Assembly (NCBI GenBank): GCA_041633555.1 | Contig: JBFKFZ010000008.1 | Span: 21,618 to 85,617 of the forward strand | DNA: 64,000 nucleotides | Direction: 5' to 3' | Source of the DNA: JAHEAO01 sp041633555 | GTDB lineage: Bacteria > Pseudomonadota > Alphaproteobacteria > Rhodobacterales > Rhodobacteraceae | In this document: positions 44,885 to 53,728 of the stretch, piece by piece | Numbering within the stretch: position 1 is the stretch's first letter | Layout of the letters: each line of letters begins with the position of its first letter | The notes under the pieces: generated by a model | What the model saw: the letters and a program-made list of their open reading frames with translations, nothing else | Told to the model about the DNA's origin: nothing | Database searches by the model: none | Program-made: the position numbers and the translations under genes

Positions 44885-46096
44885 ATGACGAACACACGCG
44901 CTGACTTCTATCGATTCCACAATGGCGAGTCGGCTCGCCTACCCTTTGCGGCATCCGAGTATGACGATCGGCTGTCCGGCCTCCGCAAGATCATGGAAGC
45001 GGCTGGGGTGGACGCCGCGGTCCTGACCTCCATGCACAATATCGCTTATTATTCGGGCTTCCTTTATTGCAGCTTCGGTCGGCCCTATGCCTTGGTTGTA
45101 ACCCCCTCTGAAAGCGTGACTATTTCCGCCGGGATCGATGCGGGTCAGCCGTGGCGGCGCTGTCATGGCGACAATATGACCTATAGCGACTGGCAGCGCG
45201 ACAACTACTGGCGCGCGATTCGATCCTTGATCGGAGAAGGGAAGTCAATCGGGGTCGAGGACGATCACCTGACACTTTTGCAATCGGCCAAGCTGGATGG
45301 GTTTCTGTCCCCGAAATCGCGCATCGACATCGCCCCGGCCACGATGCGCCAGAGAATGCACAAGAGTCCGGCCGAGATCGCGCTGATCCGCGAAGGTGCC
45401 CGTATCGCCGATGTCGGGGGCTTCGCAAGTCGCGACGCCGTTCGTGCAGGCGTTCGCGAGATCGACGTTGCGATGGCGGGCCGCGATGCGATGGAGTTGG
45501 AAATCGCCCGAGCCTTTCCCGACGCCGAGTATCGCGACACCTGGGTATGGTTTCAGTCCGGGCTGAACACCGACGGCGCGCATAATCCGGTAACGGCGCG
45601 TCAGCTTCAGTGCGGCGACATCTTGTCACTGAACACTTTTCCAATGATTTCAGGATATTATATCGCCCTTGAACGGACCATGTTCGTTGAAGAGGTAGAC
45701 GACGTATCGCTGAAGTACTGGCAGGCCAATATCGGTGCGCACGAGCTTGGGATGAGCCTGATCAAGCCCGGTGTTTCCTGCGCGCAGATCACGGCCGGCG
45801 TGAACGCATTCTTCGAAGAGCGGGAACTGCTGCAATACCGCACATTCGGTTACGGCCATTCGTTCGGGGTCCTGTCGCATTACTATGGCCGTGAGGCGGG
45901 GCTGGAACTCCGAGAGGATATCGACACTGTTCTGGAGCCGGGCATGGTCATTTCGATGGAGCCGATGCTGACCATTCCCGCTGATCGCCCGGGGGCCGGT
46001 GGTTATCGTGAGCATGACATCCTGGTCGTGACGGAAGACGGTGCCGAGGACATCACCAAGTACCCCTTCGGTCCGGAATTCAACGTTGTAGGTTGA
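44885..46096 (+). CDS. Creatinase (creatine amidinohydrolase)
   Basis: A 403-residue 'pita-bread' enzyme that hydrolyses creatine to sarcosine and urea. It resembles Pseudomonas creatinase closely along its length: NIAYYSGFLYCSFGRPYALV, IDAGQPWRR, FQSGLNTDGAHNPVT (active-site His), ALERTMF, RTFGYGHSFGVLSHYYGREA and VISMEPM. The length equals the known enzyme (about 403). The fold is shared with metal aminopeptidases, but creatinases lack the metal site, and this pattern is the creatinase one. The start MTNTRADFY has AAGGGG upstream. Neighbours are unrelated, with no creatininase or transporter next to it. A sarcosine/dimethylglycine-type dehydrogenase is at 4208-6643. Confidence 0.93.
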   Translation: MTNTRADFYRFHNGESARLPFAASEYDDRLSGLRKIMEAAGVDAAVLTSMHNIAYYSGFLYCSFGRPYALVVTPSESVTISAGIDAGQPWRRCHGDNMTYSDWQRDNYWRAIRSLIGEGKSIGVEDDHLTLLQSAKLDGFLSPKSRIDIAPATMRQRMHKSPAEIALIREGARIADVGGFASRDAVRAGVREIDVAMAGRDAMELEIARAFPDAEYRDTWVWFQSGLNTDGAHNPVTARQLQCGDILSLNTFPMISGYYIALERTMFVEEVDDVSLKYWQANIGAHELGMSLIKPGVSCAQITAGVNAFFEERELLQYRTFGYGHSFGVLSHYYGREAGLELREDIDTVLEPGMVISMEPMLTIPADRPGAGGYREHDILVVTEDGAEDITKYPFGPEFNVVG

Positions 46097-46151
46097 AAAG
46101 AAGGCCAATTCCTGCGGCAGATTAGCCGCTATCCTTCAGTTTTCGGCCCCT

Positions 46152-46179
46152 GCCAAGGCAACCATGTGTTTGCCTTGGC
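46152..46179. terminator. Perfect 10-bp stem-loop after the creatinase gene
   Basis: GCCAAGGCAA (46152-46161) and TTGCCTTGGC (46170-46179) pair perfectly around CCATGTGT. It is 55 bases after the creatinase stop. There is no T-run on the plus strand, so it is a candidate terminator or mRNA-end hairpin. Confidence 0.45.
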
Positions 46180-46230
46180 GGTCTGAATTGCTATGCCGAC
46201 GGGAATGAGAACGCGTTCCTGGGGGAACTG

Positions 46231-47010
46231 ATGAACAAGACTTCAATGTCGCGACGCGCCTTCGGGGCGGTGTTTCTGCTGGGTGGCGTGGCGGCCTGTG
46301 GGCGACCGCCTCATCTCGATGACTCAAATGTCCCCGCCGTGCAGCAGTTTCTGCCCGGCTACGGACAGATCGAGGACAACGGCTATTTCCTTCCGGGTAT
46401 CCCGTCGCACTATCTTCAGGGCGTGAACCGGCGAATGCACGTGGCCTATGCCGGCGATCGAGATCCGGGAGATATCGAGGTCGATCCGCATGCCAAGTTC
46501 CTCTATCTCGTTCAGGAGTTCGGTTCTGCAATACGCTATCCGATCGGTGTCGGCCGCTTCGGTCGCTCGTTGAGGCGGCCCACGGTCATCCGCCGCAAGG
46601 AGGAGTGGCCGGGCTGGACGCCCACCCGCAACATGCTCCGGCGGGAGCCTGAGGTTTACGGCGATTTTGCCAAGGGCGTTCCGGGTGGCCTAGCCAGCCC
46701 GCTCGGCGCCCGCGCGCTCTATCTCTATTCCGGAAAACGCGACACCTTCTATCGGATCCACGGGACCAATGACCTGGCATCTATCGGAAATTCCGGATCG
46801 GCGGGGTGCATCCGGCTGTTCAATCACGATGCGATCCATCTCTATGATCAAGTCGAATTGGGCACCGGCGTCTTGATCCGTAGCTACGAGGACTCGGTGC
46901 GGATTGAAGGTGAGGCCCTGGCGAACCGGGGCATCGAGCTTCCTCCCACGATCGTGTCCCCGGAGACGATCTATGGCGCGACCGACATCTTTCTCGATCC
47001 GGGCGTCTGA
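46231..47010 (+). CDS. L,D-transpeptidase (YkuD), Tat-type lipoprotein-like
   Basis: A 259-residue cell-wall enzyme. The N-terminus MSRRAFGAVFLLGGVAACG combines a twin-arginine-like pair with a lipobox-like end (VAAC), so it may be an exported lipoprotein. The YkuD catalytic motif is YRIHGTNDLASIG to SGSAGCIRLFNHD, with His in HGTN and nucleophilic Cys in SAGCIRL. Such enzymes cross-link peptidoglycan 3-3 or attach lipoproteins. GGGGGAACTG lies before the ATG. It is monocistronic. Confidence 0.9.
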   Translation: MNKTSMSRRAFGAVFLLGGVAACGRPPHLDDSNVPAVQQFLPGYGQIEDNGYFLPGIPSHYLQGVNRRMHVAYAGDRDPGDIEVDPHAKFLYLVQEFGSAIRYPIGVGRFGRSLRRPTVIRRKEEWPGWTPTRNMLRREPEVYGDFAKGVPGGLASPLGARALYLYSGKRDTFYRIHGTNDLASIGNSGSAGCIRLFNHDAIHLYDQVELGTGVLIRSYEDSVRIEGEALANRGIELPPTIVSPETIYGATDIFLDPGV

Positions 47011-47042
47011 TAGGGCAATTGCCCCGGCAGCCTCAATTCTGA

Positions 47043-47387
47043 CTACAGCCGAATGACGTAGTCTTTCACCGTCGTTTCGATGACCTCCCAGGTCCCGACG
47101 AAACCCGGTCGAAGCACGAAGCTGTCACCGGCGCGAAAGGTTCGGGCCCGCCCGCCCTCTTCACTGAGGACGGATACGCCGGACTGGATCCGGCAATATT
47201 CCCATTCGTCGTAACAGATCTTCCATTTCCCCGGTGTTGCCTGCCAGATCCCGCAATAGAGCCCGTCGCGTTCCTCAAGGTTCCAGGTCGTGAAGACGGG
47301 GTCGCCGGCCAAAACCTTCTCCGGGGCAGGGCGCGCGGTCTCGGGTTCTGCACCGTCGATGCTCACCTCGATCATGTTATCGCTCAT
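47043..47387 (-). CDS. Cupin-domain protein (DUF861 type)
   Basis: A 114-residue single cupin of the DUF861/(S)-ureidoglycine aminohydrolase-like fold. Recognisable blocks are TTWNLEERDGLYCGIWQATPG, YDEWEYCRIQSGVSVL and RTFRAGDSFVLRPGFVGTWEVIET. DUF861 proteins are small; the enzyme activity is not known and the metal ligands are incomplete by eye. The start MSDNMIEVS at 47387 was chosen over an ATG 42 bases upstream because of family length. It converges with the L,D-transpeptidase gene and is divergent from the seven-gene operon beginning at 47538. Confidence 0.8.
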   Translation of the reverse strand: MSDNMIEVSIDGAEPETARPAPEKVLAGDPVFTTWNLEERDGLYCGIWQATPGKWKICYDEWEYCRIQSGVSVLSEEGGRARTFRAGDSFVLRPGFVGTWEVIETTVKDYVIRL

Positions 47388-47537
47388 ATGGACCCCTTTC
47401 TTGCTCTGACGAAACGGTAACGGTCTCAACCACGACCGACAACGCGCAACATGTGGAAATCGGATGACGCGGGGCTGATAATTGCGATAACATTCCCCAT
47501 ATATGGCTCAAGTCATTGAAAACGTGAGGGAGTGCAA

Positions 47538-48614
47538 ATGGCCGACTTTGACGCGCAGATCCGGAAGAGCCAGGAAGAAGTCGCTGAAGCCCAATCGAAG
47601 ATCTCCGAACTGACGAGCCGGATCGAGACCGCCCGGCAGAAGTTGGCCACGGGAGGCGATATCGCCATCGATATCGAGAATGCCTCGCTGGAAGACGTGC
47701 ATGCCCATACCGAATTGATGAATGCCAACATTGCGGAACTGATCATGGGTCTGGATGACGTGACAACGGCGTTTTCCAAGGACTTTGACGAGATGCGCAA
47801 CAAGACGGGCTGGGAGAGCTTCGTTGCTGTGTTCTCAAAGGGCAAATCTGACAGCCTGCGGCAGGAGCGGATGCGCACTGCGTCGATCGATGACAAGCTG
47901 CAGGACCTGATCGGCAAGTCCGACGTGATCGTGAAGCTGCTGGAAGGCCAGCTTAACATTTTGAATACGCAGAAGGAAAAGGTTGAAGGCAACCTCTCCG
48001 AAACGCTGGACGACCGTGAAGCGACGGTAGGTGACCTGGAACGCACGCGCGCCGAGATTCAGGGCATGGACCCGAAGATCATCGAGTTGGAGAACAAGAT
48101 CTCCGTCGAACAGGATGCCGCCGCGCGGACCAAGCTGGAGACCCAGCTGGCGGATCTGAACACCAAGTACAATGGTCTGGTGCAGCAAGAGCAGGTCATG
48201 CTGGCCAAGTCGCAGACGCTCGAGCGCTATATCGAAAAGGGCAAGACCTGGATCGACAGCTTGCAGAATCAGGCGGCGACGCAGTTGGTCCTGATCAACA
48301 AGCTGCAGACCGATACCAAGCAGCGCGTCGTGCTTTACGATGCCCTTTCGAAGTCGTTGAAGACCGCGCAGCAACAGGATGTCGCGCATCGGATCAACGA
48401 AATCGGCGTGCAGACGGACCAGGAAGCGCAGGCGGCGATGGCCGGAATCGGCTCGGCCACCAATGCGCGGATGGCAGACATGCTGGAAGCGCATGAGGAT
48501 CACATGGTCTTTGCGCGCAAGGTTCTGGAACAAAAGGCCAAGGCAGACGAGCGATTTGCCCGGCGATTCCAGAAGATCGTCGAGAAGCACGACAAGAACC
48601 TTTACGGGGCCTAG
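47538..48614 (+). CDS. Coiled-coil protein, first gene of an uncharacterised seven-gene operon
   Basis: A 358-residue soluble protein, almost all helical, with no signal or membrane segment and no family I can name. Coiled-coil heptads are clear at about 5-40 (QEEVAEAQSKISELTSRIET) and 140-235, separated by a helical middle containing WESFVAVFSKGKSDSLRQER. The C-terminal third is helical with conserved-looking QAATQLVLINKLQTDTKQR. The pattern could be compared with TelA/PspA-like membrane-associated coiled-coils, but I see no motif that settles it. The start MADFDAQIRKS has GAGGGAG 5 bases upstream; a GTG six bases earlier is less likely. The stop abuts the next gene with no gap. Confidence 0.75.
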   Translation: MADFDAQIRKSQEEVAEAQSKISELTSRIETARQKLATGGDIAIDIENASLEDVHAHTELMNANIAELIMGLDDVTTAFSKDFDEMRNKTGWESFVAVFSKGKSDSLRQERMRTASIDDKLQDLIGKSDVIVKLLEGQLNILNTQKEKVEGNLSETLDDREATVGDLERTRAEIQGMDPKIIELENKISVEQDAAARTKLETQLADLNTKYNGLVQQEQVMLAKSQTLERYIEKGKTWIDSLQNQAATQLVLINKLQTDTKQRVVLYDALSKSLKTAQQQDVAHRINEIGVQTDQEAQAAMAGIGSATNARMADMLEAHEDHMVFARKVLEQKAKADERFARRFQKIVEKHDKNLYGA

Positions 48615-49769
48615 GTGGCGCACACGCCCGAAAATCGGGACCTGAAGGCCGAGCTGACGCATGATCACGTCGGGCTGACCGACACCTTTGCGGCGCGCAG
48701 GTATTTCCGGAAGTTCGAGAAGATCACCGCTCATCTGGCGCGAGTGGCGGCAACGATGGAGGTCGAGCGGCGGCTGTCGAAGACCGATGTCGCTTTGATC
48801 GGCAGCTATGTCGAAGCGATCGGCCGGACGTTTCAGGCGCTGGCGATGAAGTACCTCATGACCGGGCGCGACACAGGAACCTTCTTTGGTTCTCTGGCCT
48901 TCGACGCCCATGAAAGCGGCTTTCCTGTGTGCCGCGAACTGATGACCATGGCCAATGACGCGCAGCAGGCGGAACGGCATCTGAGCGGCATGATGGCGGT
49001 GGCGGACCTCAAGGCCGAGATGATCCGAACCATTGTCGGTGAACTCAAGATCCCGACCAAGCTGCAATTCGCGCTGTCGCAGCGGCTTTATTACGAATCT
49101 CTGCTTAGGGGGGGGCTGTTCTGGGCGCAAAACGATCCGCAGGCCGTGTGGCTCGGCGAAGCCGGGCAGGATAGGCGGCTCTACCAGCTTCACTGGGCAG
49201 TTTATGACAGCCAGATCAACTTGCCGACAATCTACTTGATGGAGCTTGAGGATACTGGTCGGACCGCCCTGCCCAAGGACCAGCGGCGTTGGCCCGAGGC
49301 ACAGAGCCACCTGATGGCGCAGTCGATGGCCGGGCTGAAACTCTTGACCATCGCGCAGGGGTTCGATGCCGATTTCGACGATCTGCATCCGAAACGCCTG
49401 CGTCGGTTTCATATCGGCCCGATGTATTCGAGCGCCTATACCCGCCAGACCGGACCTATCCGACAGGTTTTGGAGAATGCACATTCACCTGAGGGTGAGG
49501 ACTGGACGCTGGCCTGGACTGTCGAGGAACTGGAAAGCGAACGTGTCGAGATCCAGAAGTCCGGCTGGTTCGGCAAGGTCGAGCGCGAGATCTTCGCTCT
49601 CGATCCCTTCACTGGCCGCGGTGTCGATACCGGTGCGACGCGGACCGAACGCGCGGTGATCCTTCCCCAGCGGCCCTATCAGGTGCTCGCCGAACTCGAC
49701 CCGCCCGGATTTCGCGACGTGCGCAAATTCGTGGTCAGTCCGCAGGGCCGCGTGCTGAGTTACAGGTGA
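48615..49769 (+). CDS. Conserved-looking soluble protein, unknown (operon gene 2)
   Basis: A 384-residue protein with no signal peptide or membrane helix. It begins GTG at 48615, directly after the stop of the coiled-coil gene, with GGGG 5 bases upstream; this is an unusual but well-spaced start. The first two thirds are helical (ARRYFRKFEKITAHLARVAA; FQALAMKYLMTGRDTGTFFG). The last 70 residues look beta-rich and end RDVRKFVVSPQGRVLSYR. I recognise no domain or catalytic motif. It is part of the same transcript as the AAA+ ATPase gene, 21 bases downstream. A Rhodobacterales DUF is possible. Confidence 0.75.
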   Translation: MAHTPENRDLKAELTHDHVGLTDTFAARRYFRKFEKITAHLARVAATMEVERRLSKTDVALIGSYVEAIGRTFQALAMKYLMTGRDTGTFFGSLAFDAHESGFPVCRELMTMANDAQQAERHLSGMMAVADLKAEMIRTIVGELKIPTKLQFALSQRLYYESLLRGGLFWAQNDPQAVWLGEAGQDRRLYQLHWAVYDSQINLPTIYLMELEDTGRTALPKDQRRWPEAQSHLMAQSMAGLKLLTIAQGFDADFDDLHPKRLRRFHIGPMYSSAYTRQTGPIRQVLENAHSPEGEDWTLAWTVEELESERVEIQKSGWFGKVEREIFALDPFTGRGVDTGATRTERAVILPQRPYQVLAELDPPGFRDVRKFVVSPQGRVLSYR

Positions 49770-49790
49770 CAATTTGAAAAGAGACAGTGA

Positions 49791-51731
49791 ATGAGCATTC
49801 CGGCAGATCAGATGGAACTGCGCGAAGAGGACATCGTCAAGCACTACCCAGCGGCGGTGGCGATGTTGCAGGGCGTAGATCACACCCCCCGGATCGCGAA
49901 AGCCAACTCCTCCGATGCCGCCCCGGAGCGTTCACCCGGCATCCGGGCGCGGCCACGGTTCCGCTCGACCACGCCGGGATTGGTCACCCGGTCGACCGCC
50001 CGACCGGAAGGGGTGCGGCTGGTCGACCGGATCGAGGCCTGCGATGGCGGCGACGCCTTGATATCGCCGGTACAGGCGACCGTCCTGCAGGCCCTCCGAC
50101 GCGCCTTGGCGATCGCCCTGGCAATTGGAGAGGCCTATTCCGAACAGACCGGGCTGGACGCACTGAAGCGCGAGAACCTGGAAGGGCGATTGCCATCGTC
50201 GAAGTCGGTGGAATTTTCGGAGTTGCTTGCCGGTGAGGCCTTGGCGACTCTCTATACCTTCGGCAATGCAGCCGCCTTTCTGCTGGCAGCCTCGGCCAGC
50301 GAGGTGACCGTCGATATCGGCGGTGTGGACGAGTTTCTGACCGATAACGCGCAGCTTGCGCTGCATGGCGCCTTGTGGGAGCTTGATCAGGATCTGGCGC
50401 TGTTTGCCAGTGACGGGACACGGCTTGTCGCCACCACCTTGGCTTTTGCCGAACAACTGATGGAAAAAGTCGTCCTGCGGGCCCAGACCGCCGGACGATT
50501 GGCCCCGTTCACTGATGCAAACTACCGCGTCGAGGCGGACGATTTCACGATCCAGGGATTTGCTCCGGCCACGCGCGGCAAAGGCTCTGCGCTGACGATG
50601 GCCTTCAAGAAACCGCACCAAGTCGTCGGTAACCACATCGCCAAATATCAGGCGATGAAGCTGGCCAAGATGCTGATGGCCTATGATTTCGACCGCAAGC
50701 TCAACCCCTTTGCAGAGATGGGCGGCTTCATCTTCACATTCATGGGTGACGGGATGCCGGGTACCGGCAAGACGACACTCATTCAGATGATGGCGGGGCT
50801 GATCAACGAATACTGCCGGATCGCCGGTTATTCCTTCCGCTATCAGAATTTCAGCATCGACCAGATCGACAGCTATCAGGGCAAGTCAGGCCAGAACGCC
50901 AAGGCCTTCATCAACAACGTGCTCGACCCTAACGTCATCGGCTTTGGCACAGTTGATGACATCGACCAAATCGCCGGCAAGCGCGGTGACCGTCAGTCGA
51001 GTGCTGGCCAGCAAGAAGTGACGGCGGTGTTCATGGAGGCGTTCTCGGGCGCAAACACCGTGGTGCGTGGCAACTGCACCTTCGGCATGTTTTCGAACTA
51101 CCCAGAGAATGTCGACGATGCGTTGCGCCAGCGCGCCGGCGCCCGTTTTCTGGTAGATGGCCCGCAAACCCGCGAGGACTATGTCGACATCCTGCATTTG
51201 CTGTTGGGCAAGAACCACTCCATCCCGCTTGGGGAGCACGACCTTTACGCTGCGCAAGAGATCAAGCGTGCCGTCGCGGCCAGCTTCGAAAGCCACGGGC
51301 GACCGCACGAAGACGGGTTGATGCGGGTATGGGAAGAAACCGAGAAAGGCATCGGAAAGCTCGATACGATTGCGAAGTTGGGAAGCTACCTGAAGGCGAT
51401 CCAGCAAGCCGACGCGCGATTTACCGGGCGGGCGATCAAGAACATCACCGACGCGATCAAGGTCCGGGCGATGGATTTCGAATTGCCGGATGAATGGATG
51501 CAGAATCCCGAGCTGTTCCTGTTCAAAACCTATGATGAGAAACTCGAAATGATCCGGGGCATGACGACCGTGATCACTGTCGAAATGGTGATTCAGGAGA
51601 TCAACCGCTACGCCGACAGCGAGTTCCGCTATGCCGACAAGTCCGACGAAGCTGCCATCGAGAATGCGGTGCGGGAGATGGGGCGGATGGAAGAGGCGCG
51701 GCGGCGCTATAGGGCGAAGGGCACGGCATGA
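49791..51731 (+). CDS. AAA+ ATPase of the uncharacterised operon (gene 3)
   Basis: A 646-residue ATPase. The N-terminal ~290 residues form an Ala/Leu-rich helical domain (about 95-230) after a disordered basic start. The AAA+ core follows: FMGDGMPGTGKTTL (Walker A, Lys327, Thr328), VIGFGTVDDID (Walker B, Asp389-Asp390), sensor-1-like FGMFSNYPEN (Asn436) and RQRAGARF (446-453), with arginines placed as arginine fingers or sensor residues. A helical lid (about 470-560) and a C-terminal tail rich in charged residues complete it. It has the AAA+ architecture with a long N-domain, as in remodelling ATPases, but no subgroup can be assigned. It sits in the middle of the operon and is the only enzyme-like gene in it. 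Confidence 0.88.
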   Translation: MSIPADQMELREEDIVKHYPAAVAMLQGVDHTPRIAKANSSDAAPERSPGIRARPRFRSTTPGLVTRSTARPEGVRLVDRIEACDGGDALISPVQATVLQALRRALAIALAIGEAYSEQTGLDALKRENLEGRLPSSKSVEFSELLAGEALATLYTFGNAAAFLLAASASEVTVDIGGVDEFLTDNAQLALHGALWELDQDLALFASDGTRLVATTLAFAEQLMEKVVLRAQTAGRLAPFTDANYRVEADDFTIQGFAPATRGKGSALTMAFKKPHQVVGNHIAKYQAMKLAKMLMAYDFDRKLNPFAEMGGFIFTFMGDGMPGTGKTTLIQMMAGLINEYCRIAGYSFRYQNFSIDQIDSYQGKSGQNAKAFINNVLDPNVIGFGTVDDIDQIAGKRGDRQSSAGQQEVTAVFMEAFSGANTVVRGNCTFGMFSNYPENVDDALRQRAGARFLVDGPQTREDYVDILHLLLGKNHSIPLGEHDLYAAQEIKRAVAASFESHGRPHEDGLMRVWEETEKGIGKLDTIAKLGSYLKAIQQADARFTGRAIKNITDAIKVRAMDFELPDEWMQNPELFLFKTYDEKLEMIRGMTTVITVEMVIQEINRYADSEFRYADKSDEAAIENAVREMGRMEEARRRYRAKGTA

Positions 51732-52108
51732 TCCAGCCGGAACCGATTGGCCTGATGAACACGGGATTTCCGGTGGTTTTACTTGCGGGGCTCGCAGTCG
51801 CGCTGCCCCGTATTCTCGTCGCGGTTGATACGCGATCGCAAGTGGCACTGGCGATCGGGATCGCCGTCAGTGCGGTCGCCTTGATTATCGTTGGTACGCT
51901 GATCTTCGCGGTGGCTTACCGGCTGGGCGGGACCGATGTTGCGGGTGCGTTGGCCGAAGATCCAATGATGGCGGCGCGCTATTTCACTCGGCTCTCGGCG
52001 ATGGCGGCGCTCATCTGGGTGCCGATCCTTGCCCTGGTCTGGTTCGTAAAGGCCCAGGCTGTCGAGAAACGGCGCGGCGAGGACATCGTGCGAGAGAGGT
52101 CGCCATGA
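51728..52108 (+). CDS. Small three-helix membrane protein (operon gene 4)
   Basis: A 126-residue protein with three hydrophobic helices (about 12-32, 41-64, 92-110) and a charged C-terminus (EKRRGEDIVRER). No signal or family motif is recognised. The ATG overlaps the AAA+ stop by four bases (ATGA), so translation is coupled to the ATPase. It could serve as the membrane anchor for the soluble components. Confidence 0.78.
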   Translation: MIQPEPIGLMNTGFPVVLLAGLAVALPRILVAVDTRSQVALAIGIAVSAVALIIVGTLIFAVAYRLGGTDVAGALAEDPMMAARYFTRLSAMAALIWVPILALVWFVKAQAVEKRRGEDIVRERSP

Positions 52109-53457
52109 AACGCCTGATCGAAAAGGGGCTGATGTTCGGCAATCTGGTCCCGGTTACATCCGCGCAGCTTGTCGATCGCTACAACCGTGCGCTGAAGAGC
52201 CTGACCGGCAAGGAAACCGGGCTGAAGGACTTTCATATCGACCTGTCCGGGTATGCGCCCGAGATCGGAGATGAACTGGATGATCAGCTTTACCTCAACC
52301 CGAATGGCTGCAACCGACAGTTCATCCTGCTCACGACGGCGCAGAAAACCGCACCCCTGCTGAACGCGAAGTTCTCGAATTCTCGCCCAATCCTGCGGCG
52401 CTTTATCGAAGAGAACGAAGCCGAGCTGTTCGCACTGACCACCAAGGATGCCGTGGCTGGCGAGTTGGCAAACTCGGTCTTTGATCTGTCCTCGCCCGAG
52501 CGGCTCTTCGACATTCGCAGGATCAAGGTCGAAGCAGACACGACCGGTAGCCATGTTGCCGAGGGACAGAAACTGGCAGAAAAGATCGACCGATTTCAGA
52601 CTGACGATGACGCCTGGTGGGACGATGTCCTGATTGCCGAAATGATCGGACTTGCCAAGACGACCGGGGACGTGACGCGAAATCCCATTCGATTGAAACC
52701 CTTGACGATCGATCAGGGCAATTTCTGGACGGCCCATTTTGGCGGGATCTACATCTTCCGCGATGTTCCGCATCCGGCGGCCATTTCGGTGCGTGACAAG
52801 GATCGGCTCGGTCCGCTTCCGATCGCGCATGTCTTTGATGTGGATGATCGCAATATGATTGCGCGGTTTCTCGAACTGAACGAACTGGTCGAGCCGATCG
52901 TCCGGGCGCGCAATATCGACGCTGCAGCGATCATTGGTCAAAAGATGGATTTCGTTCTGGTGGAGGCAGCGGCGACCCTTGGCGCGGACCTGCAAGGCGC
53001 GTCGCGCCGCGACCTGCGCCAGTTGGCACAACGACTTGGCAGCGCACTTCCGGCCGAGTTCCATGGTCTCGCGGCCTTGAAACGCTGGGTAGAGGCAGGC
53101 GGCGACTGGCCCCGGATCAGTTCGGAGCATCCCGCATATTTCTACACCTTGCGCGCCCGACCCCATGGCGACAGGGATCTGGTCAACCAGCTCCTGGCCG
53201 AGCTAACCCCCCTTGATGTGCGGCAACTCTTCATCTGCCATAAGGAGCTCTTTTACGCGAATTATGGCGGCTGGACCGAAGCAAAGAAACAGTATGTCGT
53301 GGATTTTCTGGTGCAGGAATATCAGGCAGACAAATCGGGTGCGCGAGAGGCATTGTTCGGACATGATGCACCGATGCAGGATCATGAACCTCCGGACGAC
53401 AGGCGCATCATCGATATCGTCGGACCCTGGGGCCCGGTGGTGAGGGGCAGGAGATGA
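52105..53457 (+). CDS. Large soluble protein, unknown (operon gene 5; possibly DUF6638)
   Basis: A 450-residue protein without signal or membrane segments. It starts MKRLIEKGLMFGNLVPV, contains LTGKETGLKDFHIDLSGYAP, LYLNPNGCNRQFILLT and an IYIFRDVPHPA strand, and ends with a helical region (GGWTEAKKQYVVDFLVQEY). I do not see a catalytic motif. It matches my recollection of a Rhodobacterales protein called DUF6638, but I cannot verify that. It overlaps genes 4 and 6 by four bases each, so it is expressed in fixed ratio with them. Confidence 0.72.
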   Translation: MKRLIEKGLMFGNLVPVTSAQLVDRYNRALKSLTGKETGLKDFHIDLSGYAPEIGDELDDQLYLNPNGCNRQFILLTTAQKTAPLLNAKFSNSRPILRRFIEENEAELFALTTKDAVAGELANSVFDLSSPERLFDIRRIKVEADTTGSHVAEGQKLAEKIDRFQTDDDAWWDDVLIAEMIGLAKTTGDVTRNPIRLKPLTIDQGNFWTAHFGGIYIFRDVPHPAAISVRDKDRLGPLPIAHVFDVDDRNMIARFLELNELVEPIVRARNIDAAAIIGQKMDFVLVEAAATLGADLQGASRRDLRQLAQRLGSALPAEFHGLAALKRWVEAGGDWPRISSEHPAYFYTLRARPHGDRDLVNQLLAELTPLDVRQLFICHKELFYANYGGWTEAKKQYVVDFLVQEYQADKSGAREALFGHDAPMQDHEPPDDRRIIDIVGPWGPVVRGRR

Positions 53458-53720
53458 TCGGTATGATCAGACTGGCAGTATTCGGCCTTATCGTTCTGGC
53501 GGTGGCCTACGTGCTGGTTTCGATCTATTCCCGCTCAGTCCGGCGCGAGAAACTCGAGAAAAAGTGGGACAATGAGATAAAAACCGGCGATCGCGATGCC
53601 TATATCGCACAGGGTATGCGGGACTATGACACAGGATTTCGCAAGAAGCTGATCATCCTGGTGGTCATCGTGCCGATCCTGATCGTCGGTGGCCTGCTCT
53701 ATGCGGTTAATTTCATGTGA
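53454..53720 (+). CDS. Small two-helix membrane protein (operon gene 6)
   Basis: An 88-residue protein: helix 1 at about 4-23, a charged stretch of about 40 residues with KLEKKWDNEIKTGDRDAY, and helix 2 at about 66-86. No family is known to me. The ATG overlaps the gene-5 stop (ATGA); a second in-frame ATG three codons later is also possible. The charged part likely faces the cytoplasm between two anchors. Confidence 0.75.
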   Translation: MIGMIRLAVFGLIVLAVAYVLVSIYSRSVRREKLEKKWDNEIKTGDRDAYIAQGMRDYDTGFRKKLIILVVIVPILIVGGLLYAVNFM

Positions 53721-53728
53721 GGACCAAG

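Noticed and set aside
47013..47024. Palindrome GGGCAATTGCCC between the L,D-transpeptidase and cupin genes
   Set aside because: It has no loop, so it does not form a terminator hairpin; a restriction-site-like palindrome of this size is expected by chance.
47835..49484. A 549-residue open frame on the minus strand
   Set aside because: It lies opposite the coiled-coil and second operon genes; its translation is His/Arg/Gln-rich with no domain and no ribosome-binding site.
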